Assembly (NCBI GenBank): GCA_009379975.1
Contig: WHSS01000006.1
Location: forward strand, 1 to 62,990
DNA from: Actinophytocola sp.
GTDB lineage: Bacteria; Actinomycetota; Actinomycetes; Mycobacteriales; Pseudonocardiaceae
Length of the DNA: 62,990 nucleotides
Reading direction: 5' to 3'
Shown in pieces: positions 52,999 to 61,898 of the stretch; within the stretch, counting starts at the first letter, position 1, and each line of letters opens with the position of its first letter. The notes below the pieces were generated by a model, which searched no databases, had not been told where the DNA came from, and saw nothing but the letters and a program-made list of their open reading frames with translations. Position numbers and translations under genes: made by a program.

Positions 52999-53358
52999 CG
53001 TTCCGTTGCCCTTTCGTGAGCGAATGTGAGTGCTCATGGTCGGGCAGCCTCTCCTTGCGGAGAAGCGGTCCCCGTCTGACCAGCCTGGAAAGACTGTGCG
53101 GGGTTGACGCTTCACAGCCACCCGCCTGGTCACCCAGTTACGGGTCGGACCCGGTCTTACAGTCGGCTCCACGTCCTGCCACCGGACCACTCCCGGCGGA
53201 TCGGGTCGGAACTAGACTTGGCTTTAGCCTGACCCCCACCGCGACCACAACTACGGTAACCGCGCCATCTGCCAAACCGTGGAAGCGACTCGCAGACGGT
53301 CACATGCGATCACGATTGGTCACAGACCACCGAGCAGTTCTCAACCCCCAGCTACCCG
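52999..53358. other. 360-bp gap without a supported gene
   Basis: No convincing gene, RNA or repeat is seen. Frames through this stretch have no ribosome binding site or recognisable protein. It must contain the promoter of the lipoprotein gene on its left side and whatever terminator the DUF1801 gene uses. Confidence 0.5.
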
Positions 53359-53824
53359 CTAGCAGTCCCTGGTGCCGCGGGAAATCTCGTACTGCTCGAT
53401 GAACTCGTCCACCGGGGTGCCGGGCTACGACTTCGGAGATCAGATCCAGGTCGAGATCGTCCAGCGTGGTGAACCGCAGGCAGCTTTTGCCCATGTTGAG
53501 CTTACGGCCGGTCGCCTCCCACCGTTGCCGGAACTCCGCTTCCCCGACCGATTTGATGTACACCGCGTTCAGGTAAAGCGAGTAGTGGCGTTTCTGCGCG
53601 GCGAGCGCGATGTAGCTCAGCGGCTGGCCGTTGTAGGTGTCCGGATAGCGCTCCAGCGGCACGCCCCAGCCGATCATGCTGAAGGCGATGTCTTCCTTGT
53701 AGCCCAGGGGCAGCGCCCGGTTCACTACGTCGCGAACCGTGCTGACGACCTCGCGCTTCGGGGGTTCCAGGCTGTCCAGGTATTCGGCGACGGTGCCTAT
53801 TACCTTGCTCATTGCGTCGAACAT
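53359..53824 (-). pseudogene. DUF1801-domain gene with frameshift near the end
   Basis: A DUF1801 (YdhG/YjbR-like fold) protein: TVAEYLDSLEPPKREVVSTVRDVV, YKEDIAFSMIGWGVPLERYP, YIALAAQKRHYSLYLNAVY, RKLNMGKSCLRFTTLDDLDLDLI. After VARHP the normal ending VDEFIEQYEISRGTRDC is found only in the next frame, stopping at 53359; one extra base in the C/G run at 53410-53418 accounts for this. Without repair the protein runs on with an unrelated tail to 53300. Mutation and sequencing error are both possible. Confidence 0.75.
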
Positions 53825-53922
53825 AGCCGAGAAATGCTCACGGCGGCGGTTGTGCTTGCCGCGGTGGTGCGAACGTGACATCCGGCAGAGGAACGAACCT
53901 ATTGCCCCAACGTCACACTCGC

Positions 53923-55833
53923 TCAAAACCTTGCTGGCCGGCACGGCTGGTTCCGGAGCGAGCCGCACTCCGGCAGCGGAGCGCCCGCGGTTTCACCCTC
54001 GAGCAGCGGCAGCGCCACGGACGAGCGGTACGCGCCGCCGGTGTGCACGGTGTTGACCGCGGGTGCGGGCAGCGCGGCGAAGCCCCACAGGTCGGGCCGC
54101 AGGTGCGGCGCGGCAACGGTGACGCGGATCCGCGAGTCCTCCCGGAACGTGTGGCCGAATGGGAACATCTCCACGCGCAGCAGCTCCGGCTGGTCCACGA
54201 TGAGCGGCGCGCTGTCGGTGAGCCGATGCGTCTGGAACGGCCGCAGCTCGGTCGACCACTTCGGGTCCTCGGCGCGGTGGCTCGCGCGCAGCCACCCCTG
54301 CTGGACGAACACCTCCTTGCCGTCGGGCCGGACCTCGGTGAGGGTGACCTCCAGGTCGGTGTCCGGTGCGGTGGAGGACAGCCACAGGTCGGCCGACGCG
54401 GAGCCGAGCAGTACCCGATCACTGGTGAGCGGCTCGGTGGTGAAGTCCGCGAAGGTGCCGTCGGGCGGGCGATCACTCCAGCTGGCCGGTGGTTCGCCCA
54501 GCAGGTCCTCGCCGCCACGTTCCTGGGAACCGAGCACGGGGGTGTAGCGGTAGTCGACGGCTCCGGGCCGCGGGACGTCCTCGGTCAGGCTGCCGCCGGG
54601 ATCCAGCGAGAGCCGCCACGCCCGCTGCTCCGGTGCGGGCCAGTCGGCATAGGTCTCGCTCCACGCCGCCTTGCTACCGCCCGCCGCGCCGTTCTCCCAG
54701 TTGATCGTCACCGGGTCTTCCGCCTGGTAGCGCTCCAGGGCTTCGTCGAACGACGCCGGGCGGGTGTGCGTGCGGGTGGGGTGCGGCTGGCCGTTGGGCT
54801 GGCGCACCGGCTCGGTCACCGTGAAGGTGTCATCCGCCGGGATCTCCTGCTTCAGGTGGTAGGACAGGAACCGCAGGATGTGGCCGAACACCTGCTCGCC
54901 GTAGTACTCGCCGTGATCACCGTTGGTGGCCAGGAACCGCCACGGCACATCGTCGGTGCGCATCCGCTCGAGCAGGTGCGTGCCGCGCGAGCCGACCTGC
55001 TCGTCCTGCCACGATTCGATCAGGAAGGTCGGCACATCGATGCGGTCGGCGAACTCCCACGGCGAACGCTCCCGGAAGATCGGCCCGTCGTACTGCTCGG
55101 CGAGGAGACGCACCAGCGGGTTGAACGCCGCGTTCGGCGCATGCTCGGCCTGGTTGCGCAGGCACTGCTCGTCACCGGTCTCCGCGAAGGTGGTCGGGCC
55201 GACCACATGGCTCTCGTAGACGCGTTGCGCCGACCAGCCACCGGCGAAGGTGGCGTTCATGATCCCGCCGGGGAATGGCACGTCGCGATACAGGTCGGCA
55301 AAGATGTGGCCCGGCACGATCGCCCGCAACGCCGGCGGTTGCTCGGCCGCGACGAAGGCCTGGGTGATGCCCGGGTAGGACTTGCCGACCATCGCCAGCC
55401 TGCCGTTGGACCACGACTGCGTCGCCAGCCACTCGATGGCCTCCGCGCCGTCGGTCGCCTGCCGCGGCTCGAAGTAGTCGAACTTGCCGCCGGAGCAGCT
55501 CGTGCCGCGGATGTTGAGGCCGACCACGGCGTAGCCGGCTTCGAGGAAGCGCGTGTCGAGCCCGTCGTAGATGTCGATGGCGGGCAGGTAGCCGGAGTAG
55601 TCGATCACCGCCGGGTAGGGGCCGGGACCCCATTGCTCGGCGTCGGGTAGCAGCACCTGGTAGTGCAGCGTGGTTTCCTCCGGTGTGCCGACCGCGACCG
55701 GGAGGTAGCCGGTCTGCTGCCGCGGCTCGGCAGCGGTGGCAGGCAGCTGACTGATCCCGCTGACCAGCAGGAGTGCGAGTAAGACCGGTCCGATGACCCG
55801 GGTTCGCCAGGCCGCCCATCGGGAAGTACGCAC
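53923..55833 (-). CDS. Secreted CocE/NonD-family hydrolase (X-Pro dipeptidyl-peptidase type)
   Basis: A 636-residue exported hydrolase. Signal peptide about residues 1-35 (ending LPATAAE). The alpha/beta-hydrolase core has the nucleophile S152 in MVGKSYPGITQAF and GLNIRGTSCSGG before it; acid and base regions lie around WQDEQVGSRG and NGDHGEYYG. The C-terminal jelly-roll domain (about 440-620) is typical of the X-Pro/CocE group. Members hydrolyse peptides, esters or beta-lactam-type amides. The exact substrate is unknown. An R1 repeat lies 77 bp upstream. Confidence 0.9.
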   Translation of the reverse strand: MRTSRWAAWRTRVIGPVLLALLLVSGISQLPATAAEPRQQTGYLPVAVGTPEETTLHYQVLLPDAEQWGPGPYPAVIDYSGYLPAIDIYDGLDTRFLEAGYAVVGLNIRGTSCSGGKFDYFEPRQATDGAEAIEWLATQSWSNGRLAMVGKSYPGITQAFVAAEQPPALRAIVPGHIFADLYRDVPFPGGIMNATFAGGWSAQRVYESHVVGPTTFAETGDEQCLRNQAEHAPNAAFNPLVRLLAEQYDGPIFRERSPWEFADRIDVPTFLIESWQDEQVGSRGTHLLERMRTDDVPWRFLATNGDHGEYYGEQVFGHILRFLSYHLKQEIPADDTFTVTEPVRQPNGQPHPTRTHTRPASFDEALERYQAEDPVTINWENGAAGGSKAAWSETYADWPAPEQRAWRLSLDPGGSLTEDVPRPGAVDYRYTPVLGSQERGGEDLLGEPPASWSDRPPDGTFADFTTEPLTSDRVLLGSASADLWLSSTAPDTDLEVTLTEVRPDGKEVFVQQGWLRASHRAEDPKWSTELRPFQTHRLTDSAPLIVDQPELLRVEMFPFGHTFREDSRIRVTVAAPHLRPDLWGFAALPAPAVNTVHTGGAYRSSVALPLLEGETAGAPLPECGSLRNQPCRPARF

Positions 55834-55910
55834 GAAAGCTCCTCCGCCATCACCGTTTGCCAGGCAAATACCTCGATGCCCAACTAACGCCGACCGCGGC
55901 CGGGAGAAAC

Positions 55911-55991
55911 GCGCTGAAAGACGCTTTCAGTCCGTTCAACGGACTGAAAGCGTCACTCACTCCACTCAGTGGACTGAAGGCGTCTTTCAGC
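55911..55991. repeat. R1 palindromic repeat, copy E
   Basis: Left arm starts GCGCTGAAAGACGC; right arm ends GGCGTCTTTCAGC. The inner palindrome CAGTCCGTTCAACGGACTG comes first here and TCCACTCAGTGGA second, so this copy is inverted relative to copy A. Its right arm contains the TGA stop of the patatin gene (55987-55989). Confidence 0.9.
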
Positions 55992-58848
55992 TTTCTACCA
56001 GCACGGTGGGGACCCCCAGGCTTTGGCGTTTGATCAGCGCTTGTTCGCCCAGGTATCGCCCGAGCGCGTGGTAGGCGTCGAACTGGCCGTGATCGAACCA
56101 CTGGTCACTCGTACCGTTCCGCGGGAAGACCGGATCGGAAACGGCATAAGACAGCAGCTCGTACGGCATCTCAGCGGTCAGCGACGCCTTCGCGAAGATC
56201 AGCGTTCCTGTCGTACCTTCCGTGCCGTCGTCGAACTGCTTGACCTCCGGGTAGACGATCGTGCCGGTGATCACCGCCTCGTTCGACAGCCTGCCCTGCA
56301 ACGCGGCGAGCGGGTCCTCCGGCTCCAAGGGCGGCGCACCGCCTGGAATGAGGTCTCGTGGGTCGGTGAGGGTGATCCTGATGCCGAGCTCCTCGCGGGC
56401 CAGGGTGATGGCTTCGGCGAGGGTGGCGGCGAACGGCGGGCTGTCCGCGCTGGCGTCGATGCAGTAGGCGAGCTTGACGCCGTGCCGCAGCAACTCGACC
56501 AGGCCCAGGTTCTCGTAATGCCCGCCGTCGGAGACGAACACCAGCGGTGCGTCGTCGGGGTACACGCCGAGCACCTCCCGCAGCAGGTACGACAACCGCC
56601 GCACCCTCGGCACGCACGGTGTCCGCCAATCGGTACCGTCCGCCATCATCGCGGCGGCCGTGGGGTTGGGCAGCCAGGTGCCCAGCCGGACGTTCGACAA
56701 CGCGAAGAGCGTCTGATACGGCAGCGATCGGCGGCCCATCGCCGAGGCGATAGCGGCGCCGGAGATCGCGACGGCGGCCTGGACGCTCAGGTCTTTTTGC
56801 AGATGCTGGCTGACGAGCTTAGTCAAGAATCCCGTCTTGGCGAACCCGATCTCCGGTCCGCCGATGTAGTCGTGCGACATCGTGAACGACACCGCCCGCC
56901 TGCCCGGTGGCGTGCGGTCGGAGCCGGACAGGTTCGCCGCCGCCGCGAAGATCACCTGCGGGAAGCCGGCCGCCCTTTCGCCATACTTGTCCAGCGGGGT
57001 GCGTTCCTCGTCGAAGTCATAGCCACGCGCCACGACCTCGTTGTCCGGGCGCCGCACTCGGCGCACCGCGAAGGCACTGGCGATGCGCTTCCGGTAGAAC
57101 GGGTGCAGGCTGACCCAGGTCTGATCGAGTACCAGCGCGATCACGGCCAGCGTGAGCGGGACGCCGACCTGGACCTGCCATGGCCAGCCCCAGCCTGCCC
57201 AGATGGTCCACGCGAGCAGGAACAGCGACACGACGCCGAGCATGAGCAGCACCGCCCACACCACGAGCCGCGAGGTGAGCCCCTTCGCGTGGGCTTGCAG
57301 CATGGATTTGCTCTCCGCCTGCGCGGAGAACAGTGCGCGGACCCTCGCCACGAGGTTGCCTGTCCGCGTTCGGTGACGCCACAGCATCGCGAGGAGGGCG
57401 CCGAGGTACGCGAGCGTCCCGGTCGCCGCGCCGCCCGCGGCGGCTTCCTCGCCGTTGTCGATCGGGATCTTTCCCACGAGCCATGCCGCCGCTCGCACCA
57501 TGCTGGGGATGAGCACGACGGCCGAGGTCAGCAGCAGTGCGATGAGGACCAGCGCCCCCGACGCTCTGAGCCGCCAAAGATGACGCCTACCGGTGACGGA
57601 GTGCGTCACCAGCCATGACCCCCACGTGACGGCGGCCAGACCGACGAGGACCAGGATCGCCCACAAGGCAGGCTCCCGGAACTCGAGCTGCTTGTCGGCG
57701 TCGGCGACGAAACCGCCCTTCGAAGCCACGTCGGAAATGTCGGTGACGGGCACCAGCTGATACGCCCAGCTGAGCGCCAGGCCGGCGACCAGCGTGATCG
57801 CCGCGATCAGCGTCAACGAGACCAGCACGCCGCGCAGCACGACACCCGCGGCGACCAGCCACTCGTTGGCACCGTCGGCGAGGTACTTGCTGTGCCTGCG
57901 CACGTGGTCTTCCTCGGCCGACCCGGGCTCGAAGACGTCGCCGGGTGTCGCGGCAGACCGGCCTGCCTGGCCATCGGGAAGCTTCCGCAGGGCCAGTTGC
58001 ATCGCGCCCGCGATGTAGCCGCCGCCGGAGACCGAAACCAGGTACCGGGCCTTGAGCAGCTCCTCGCGCAGCGCTTGCAATGCGCCCAGCGAGACGCATG
58101 CCGATCGAATGCCACCGCCGGACACGCAGAATCCGACAGCCGCGGCACCCCGGCCGGGAGGACACTGACCGGCGTTGCGCCACCGTGTCATGGCGTCCAG
58201 GCGGCCATCGTCGATCGCCCGCTTGAGGTCTCCGGGCTCATCGGACGACACCGGCGGCGGCAGGATCACGTCGTCGGGCGCCCGAGGGGCGCGTGGTTTG
58301 CGTCGCCGAATCAGGAAGGCGATCACTCTCCCGACCGCCGCGATGATCGCGGCGGGCGCCATGACGACCACCGGCGTCAGGACGACGTACTTGACCGCGG
58401 CGATGCCGCTCGCCCAGGCGAAATAGGCATCAGAGCCATACGCCTGCCCCAGCCCCGCCCCGGCCGATGTGAGCAGGAACGTCTCGATCGCGTGCAGCGC
58501 CATCACCAGGAATGCGGCCCCCGCGGCCCCCGTGGCGGCAAACCTCGCGCGCCGGGTGACGAAGGTCTGCCATCCCAGCGCGCAGGCGATGGCCAGCGTC
58601 AACATGCCGAGCGTGAGCAAGCCCGCGTACGGCCACAGCTCGGCATCGATGCCGGCTAGTTCACGGGTGCCGGCATGGCTCCCCGCGAGCTCTGCCTCAA
58701 TGATCGCGTATATCGGTTTGGTGGTGGCGTAGACGGTCAGGCCCGTCGCGACCACGACGACCCATGCCGCCGTGGCGAGTACGAACGCCGGGCGCACGCC
58801 CCGCTGGGACTTCTCCGGCTCCGTCACGGGCGCCTCTGCTGGTCGCAT
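55987..58848 (-). CDS. Large membrane protein with patatin-like phospholipase domain
   Basis: A 953-residue protein. About four hydrophobic helices lie in the first 180 residues, then comes a patatin-type hydrolase region interrupted by further membrane segments (about 340-590). Patatin motifs: GFCVSGGGIRSACVSLGAL (oxyanion loop), nucleophile S274 in SVSGGGYIAGA, and the catalytic Asp D774 in SDGGHYENLGLVELL. The family hydrolyses acyl esters of phospholipids. Splitting the Ser and Asp regions by a roughly 480-residue insert with helices is unusual. The ATG at 58848 is preferred because GAGG lies 6 nt upstream, over a GTG at 58860. Confidence 0.85.
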   Translation of the reverse strand: MRPAEAPVTEPEKSQRGVRPAFVLATAAWVVVVATGLTVYATTKPIYAIIEAELAGSHAGTRELAGIDAELWPYAGLLTLGMLTLAIACALGWQTFVTRRARFAATGAAGAAFLVMALHAIETFLLTSAGAGLGQAYGSDAYFAWASGIAAVKYVVLTPVVVMAPAAIIAAVGRVIAFLIRRRKPRAPRAPDDVILPPPVSSDEPGDLKRAIDDGRLDAMTRWRNAGQCPPGRGAAAVGFCVSGGGIRSACVSLGALQALREELLKARYLVSVSGGGYIAGAMQLALRKLPDGQAGRSAATPGDVFEPGSAEEDHVRRHSKYLADGANEWLVAAGVVLRGVLVSLTLIAAITLVAGLALSWAYQLVPVTDISDVASKGGFVADADKQLEFREPALWAILVLVGLAAVTWGSWLVTHSVTGRRHLWRLRASGALVLIALLLTSAVVLIPSMVRAAAWLVGKIPIDNGEEAAAGGAATGTLAYLGALLAMLWRHRTRTGNLVARVRALFSAQAESKSMLQAHAKGLTSRLVVWAVLLMLGVVSLFLLAWTIWAGWGWPWQVQVGVPLTLAVIALVLDQTWVSLHPFYRKRIASAFAVRRVRRPDNEVVARGYDFDEERTPLDKYGERAAGFPQVIFAAAANLSGSDRTPPGRRAVSFTMSHDYIGGPEIGFAKTGFLTKLVSQHLQKDLSVQAAVAISGAAIASAMGRRSLPYQTLFALSNVRLGTWLPNPTAAAMMADGTDWRTPCVPRVRRLSYLLREVLGVYPDDAPLVFVSDGGHYENLGLVELLRHGVKLAYCIDASADSPPFAATLAEAITLAREELGIRITLTDPRDLIPGGAPPLEPEDPLAALQGRLSNEAVITGTIVYPEVKQFDDGTEGTTGTLIFAKASLTAEMPYELLSYAVSDPVFPRNGTSDQWFDHGQFDAYHALGRYLGEQALIKRQSLGVPTVLVES

Positions 58849-58982
58849 CGTGTACCTCACTTCTCGCGACTACCGCAACAGCGCTCTGTACTGAGCGCGT
58901 TACTAGTTGCAGTTCGCCGGAGGCGCGCATTTTGTAACGCACGGCGAACAAGATGTAATCGTGGGTATATCGCGCGTAGTAC

Positions 58983-59038
58983 GGGAGCCCAAGGTGGCCG
59001 CGGGCGCCATATAGGAACCCAAGGTGGCCTTGGGCTCC
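58983..59038. repeat. R2 palindromic repeat, copy 4
   Basis: Begins GGGAGCCCAAGGTGGCC, core GCGCCATATAGGAACCC, ends AAGGTGGCCTTGGGCTCC. The two ends (GGAGCCCAAGG / CCTTGGGCTCC) are perfect inverted repeats. It lies in the 290-bp divergent gap between the patatin gene and the secretion-associated operon, about 100 bp before the first start. Confidence 0.8.
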
Positions 59039-59138
59039 GTTTCCACGTGGTTGGCTCCAAGTCGCGGGAACCAGGCGCCCGGCGGCGGCGTCTACTTCCC
59101 CGACAGCAGCAACGGGCGGCCCGGCACGGGGGAAGCGA

Positions 59139-59663
59139 ATGGCGTTCTACGGGGATCCGGACGAGCTTGATCGCATCGCGGTCGACATCGGCAACCGCGC
59201 CGAGGAGGTGCGGACACGCTCCTCGGAGATGGACGACCAAGCGCAGGTCATGCGATGGCAGTCCATCGCGGCGGACCGGTGCCGGGACCTCGTGCACGAC
59301 GACCGCCGCGCACTCGACGGCGTTTCGGAACGCATGGACGAAGCGGCCGCCCTGCTTCGCGGCCACGCGCAGCAGGTGCGCGAGATGATCGCGCTGATCA
59401 AGAACATCATGGAGTCGGTCACCAGCTGGTTCCGCAGCGCCGTCGACACCTTCAACCGCGCTGTCGAGGGATTCAAGGACGCCGTCAAGGACATCGCGGA
59501 CGGGGTGGGAGACATGCTCGGCGTCGGTGGTGGCGACGCGCCCAAGCCGCCGCAGCCGCCGTGGCAGGGCTGGCCATGGGGACCGGACAACCTGCCACCG
59601 GAAGGTGACAAGGCGTGGCTCGAGGTCGGGGACTTCATGCGGCAGCAGGGGGTGGCGGCGTAG
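59139..59663 (+). CDS. WXG100-like type VII secretion protein with C-terminal extension
   Basis: A 174-residue protein. The first about 95 residues are a helical hairpin of WXG100 type, with WQS (W40-S42) in place of WxG at the turn. The extension (about 96-174) has a short amphipathic region, a glycine turn and a Pro/Trp-rich stretch (PPQPPWQGWPWGP). WXG100-type proteins are exported by or partner the ESX/type VII system. GGGGGAA precedes the ATG. It is the first gene of a five-gene same-strand run. The secretion machinery itself (EccC etc.) is not in the window. Confidence 0.78.
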   Translation: MAFYGDPDELDRIAVDIGNRAEEVRTRSSEMDDQAQVMRWQSIAADRCRDLVHDDRRALDGVSERMDEAAALLRGHAQQVREMIALIKNIMESVTSWFRSAVDTFNRAVEGFKDAVKDIADGVGDMLGVGGGDAPKPPQPPWQGWPWGPDNLPPEGDKAWLEVGDFMRQQGVAA

Positions 59664-60494
59664 ATGTCATCACCGCCCCCGACTACACAGCCTCCGCCGC
59701 CGCACCGGCTGGTGCTCTCTGCGGCCGAGTTCGCCTATCTCGTCGCGAAGACCGGCATGGAGATGCCGCCCGGCTGGCGACCCGCCCCGGATACCCCGTT
59801 CGGGCTCGCCGAGTCCGAGTTGACCAAGAAGCGCGTGGTGCAGGGCACCGGCGAGGAGGCCGAGGTTCACCGGTCGGTGCAGGTCAACCTGGGCATCCTG
59901 GCGGGCCCGCAGGTCATGCTGGACACCACGGTTTCGATCGCGGGCAAGGGCTCGCGCAGCCTGCACGCCGTCTCCGGACCGTTGGGAGCATCGCTGTTCG
60001 TGCTGGCCGACGGCGCCGTTGAGCTGTCGATGTTCGCCGCGGTGCACCTCGGCCGTGAGCTGATCAGGGCGGTGCCGCCCGACTCGACGACCACCGGCAT
60101 CTCGTCGGCGCTGAGCGAGAGCGCGCCGGATCCGCTGCGCGGCACCGTCCCGCTGACCGCGTTGCACGAGATGGGGGTGGCCCGGTTGATGCGCGAGGCC
60201 GACCCTGGCGTGCAGGCAGCCGTTCTCGACAAGCTCGACCTGCCCGCGGCGGAAGCGAAGGTGGCGTTGCGGGCGGCTAACCGTTCGGACGGCGCGCTGC
60301 GTTGCCAGCTGACGGGCAAGGCGGGTGGCCGGGTCGCCTCCGAGCAGATCACCTGGCTGCACTCCGATGCCGGGTGGAGCGGCATCACGCCGGTGCCGGA
60401 CGGCTCCGGCCGCAAGCTGGTGAAGCTCGAACCGGCCGCCAGGGAAGACATCGGCACCTGGGTGGCGCCCTTCGTCGCGGCGACGCTGTCATGA
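59664..60494 (+). CDS. EspG-like ESX secretion-associated protein
   Basis: A 276-residue cytosolic protein resembling EspG-family chaperones of type VII secretion: a mixed alpha/beta protein opening HRLVLSAAEFAYLVAKTG, with a central LHEMGVARLMREADPGVQ and the closing EQITWLHSDAGWSGITP. EspG proteins bind exported partners in the cytosol and keep them soluble. The ATG follows the preceding stop with no gap, and the stop overlaps the next start (ATGA), so it is co-translated with the putative exported neighbours. Family call is by overall pattern, hence moderate. Confidence 0.65.
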   Translation: MSSPPPTTQPPPPHRLVLSAAEFAYLVAKTGMEMPPGWRPAPDTPFGLAESELTKKRVVQGTGEEAEVHRSVQVNLGILAGPQVMLDTTVSIAGKGSRSLHAVSGPLGASLFVLADGAVELSMFAAVHLGRELIRAVPPDSTTTGISSALSESAPDPLRGTVPLTALHEMGVARLMREADPGVQAAVLDKLDLPAAEAKVALRAANRSDGALRCQLTGKAGGRVASEQITWLHSDAGWSGITPVPDGSGRKLVKLEPAAREDIGTWVAPFVAATLS

Positions 60495-61864
60495 CCGAAC
60501 CTACGGGACCCGGCGTCTCCAACATCAGCGTCGAAGGCGGCGCGGGCGGCACCGAGGCGCAGTACGAAGACCTCGCCGCCATGGGCAGGCTGACCGACGA
60601 CGTCGCCGCCGACACCTTGGGCGTCGCCATGGCCAGTCAGGGGTTCCTCGTCGAGCCGGACGTGATCGCCTCGGCGCTGTTGAACCCAGTGGGCGTCGCC
60701 AAGTTCGAGGCGGCCATGTTCGGCGCGCTCGACGGGCCGAGCGGGTTGACCGCCACCTCGGCGGCGATCGGGGTGCGCGGGCTGGCGCTGCGGGCGACCA
60801 ACGAGGTCTACCAGACCATGGACGACCTGGCCGCGAAGGCCTTCGACGCGTCACGCTGGCTGGCGGGCGCCGCGATCACGTCGAACCCGCTCACCGCCGT
60901 GACCGCGGGACTCGTCGGCGGCGGTGCCATCGCGGCCGACATCTACCTCAACTACGACGGCGACTGGGAGCGCTGGCTGGTCGAGCACCCTGGCATGCTC
61001 GACGAGCTGATCGCAATGTCGCCGGGGATGCTCGCCAGCCTGGGTATTCCGCTCGACGTCGCCGGGTTGACGGCTGTGCTCGCCGAGACCTACCCGGACG
61101 GCGAAGCCGTGGTCACCGATGTCGACAAGACCGCCGACGACATGCCACCGGACGACTTGGAGGACCTCCTGGGCGGCCTCGACGCCCGCAACGAGGCGGA
61201 CGACAGCAACATCGACGTGCGCGTCGTCAAGGACGCCAACGGCAACGTCACCGGCTACGTCGTCGACATTCCCGGCACCAAGGACTGGAACGCGCCGGGC
61301 ACCGAGGTCAGCGCCAACGACCTCGGCGTCAACGTGGACGCGATGGCGGGCAACAACACGGTGCTGCAGAAGGGCATCGAGGAAGCCCTGGCCCGGGCGA
61401 TGGCCGATCAGCGGCCATCCGCGCCGGACGCTCCGGTCATGCTGGTCGGCCACAGCCAGGGCGGCATCGTCGCCACGGCGGCCACCGACGACCTCGTCGC
61501 CGGCGGCTACAACGTCACCCACGTGGTCACCGCGGGCTCGCCGGTCGGCAGGCTGGACATCCCCGACAGCGTGGAAATGCTGTCCCTGGAGAACAGCGGT
61601 GACATTGTGCCGCACCTCGACGCCGGCGATAACCCCGATGGCCCGAACCGCACGACGGTGGCGTTCGACAACCAGACCGGCACGATCGGCGGCAATCACG
61701 CCATCGGTGGCAACTATGTCGACGCGGCCGGGCAGTTGGACAGCAGCTCGGACCCTTCGGTGCGGCGGTATCTGGACGGCACGGGCCCGTTCACCGGCGG
61801 CACCGAGTCGACGACCTACACCTACGACGTGACCCGCGAGGGCGTCAACGACCCGCAGGGCTGA
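60491..61864 (+). CDS. Alpha/beta-hydrolase (lipase-like), probable type VII substrate
   Basis: A 457-residue protein. The N-terminal half (about 1-230) is helical with small hydrophobic stretches and no signal peptide. The C-terminal half is an alpha/beta-hydrolase with the nucleophile S322 in VGHSQGGIVA and VVTAGSPVGR following, as in PGAP1/lipase-type and PE-PPE hydrolases. Overlapping an EspG-like chaperone gene and close to a WXG100-like gene, it is probably exported by the type VII system and acts on lipids or esters outside the cell; this is inference. Confidence 0.78.
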   Translation: MTEPTGPGVSNISVEGGAGGTEAQYEDLAAMGRLTDDVAADTLGVAMASQGFLVEPDVIASALLNPVGVAKFEAAMFGALDGPSGLTATSAAIGVRGLALRATNEVYQTMDDLAAKAFDASRWLAGAAITSNPLTAVTAGLVGGGAIAADIYLNYDGDWERWLVEHPGMLDELIAMSPGMLASLGIPLDVAGLTAVLAETYPDGEAVVTDVDKTADDMPPDDLEDLLGGLDARNEADDSNIDVRVVKDANGNVTGYVVDIPGTKDWNAPGTEVSANDLGVNVDAMAGNNTVLQKGIEEALARAMADQRPSAPDAPVMLVGHSQGGIVATAATDDLVAGGYNVTHVVTAGSPVGRLDIPDSVEMLSLENSGDIVPHLDAGDNPDGPNRTTVAFDNQTGTIGGNHAIGGNYVDAAGQLDSSSDPSVRRYLDGTGPFTGGTESTTYTYDVTREGVNDPQG

Positions 61865-61898
61865 GTGCCGCGCTCACCCCGAAGCAAAGGACGCAGTG

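Noticed and set aside
52999-53358. Possible tRNA or small RNA gene
   Set aside because: No cloverleaf with a T-loop (GGTTCGA-type) or acceptor pairing could be built; no other RNA signature is present.
53016-53402. 128-codon frame in the gap after the lipoprotein gene
   Set aside because: No ribosome binding site, no recognisable family, and it runs into the antisense of the DUF1801 gene.
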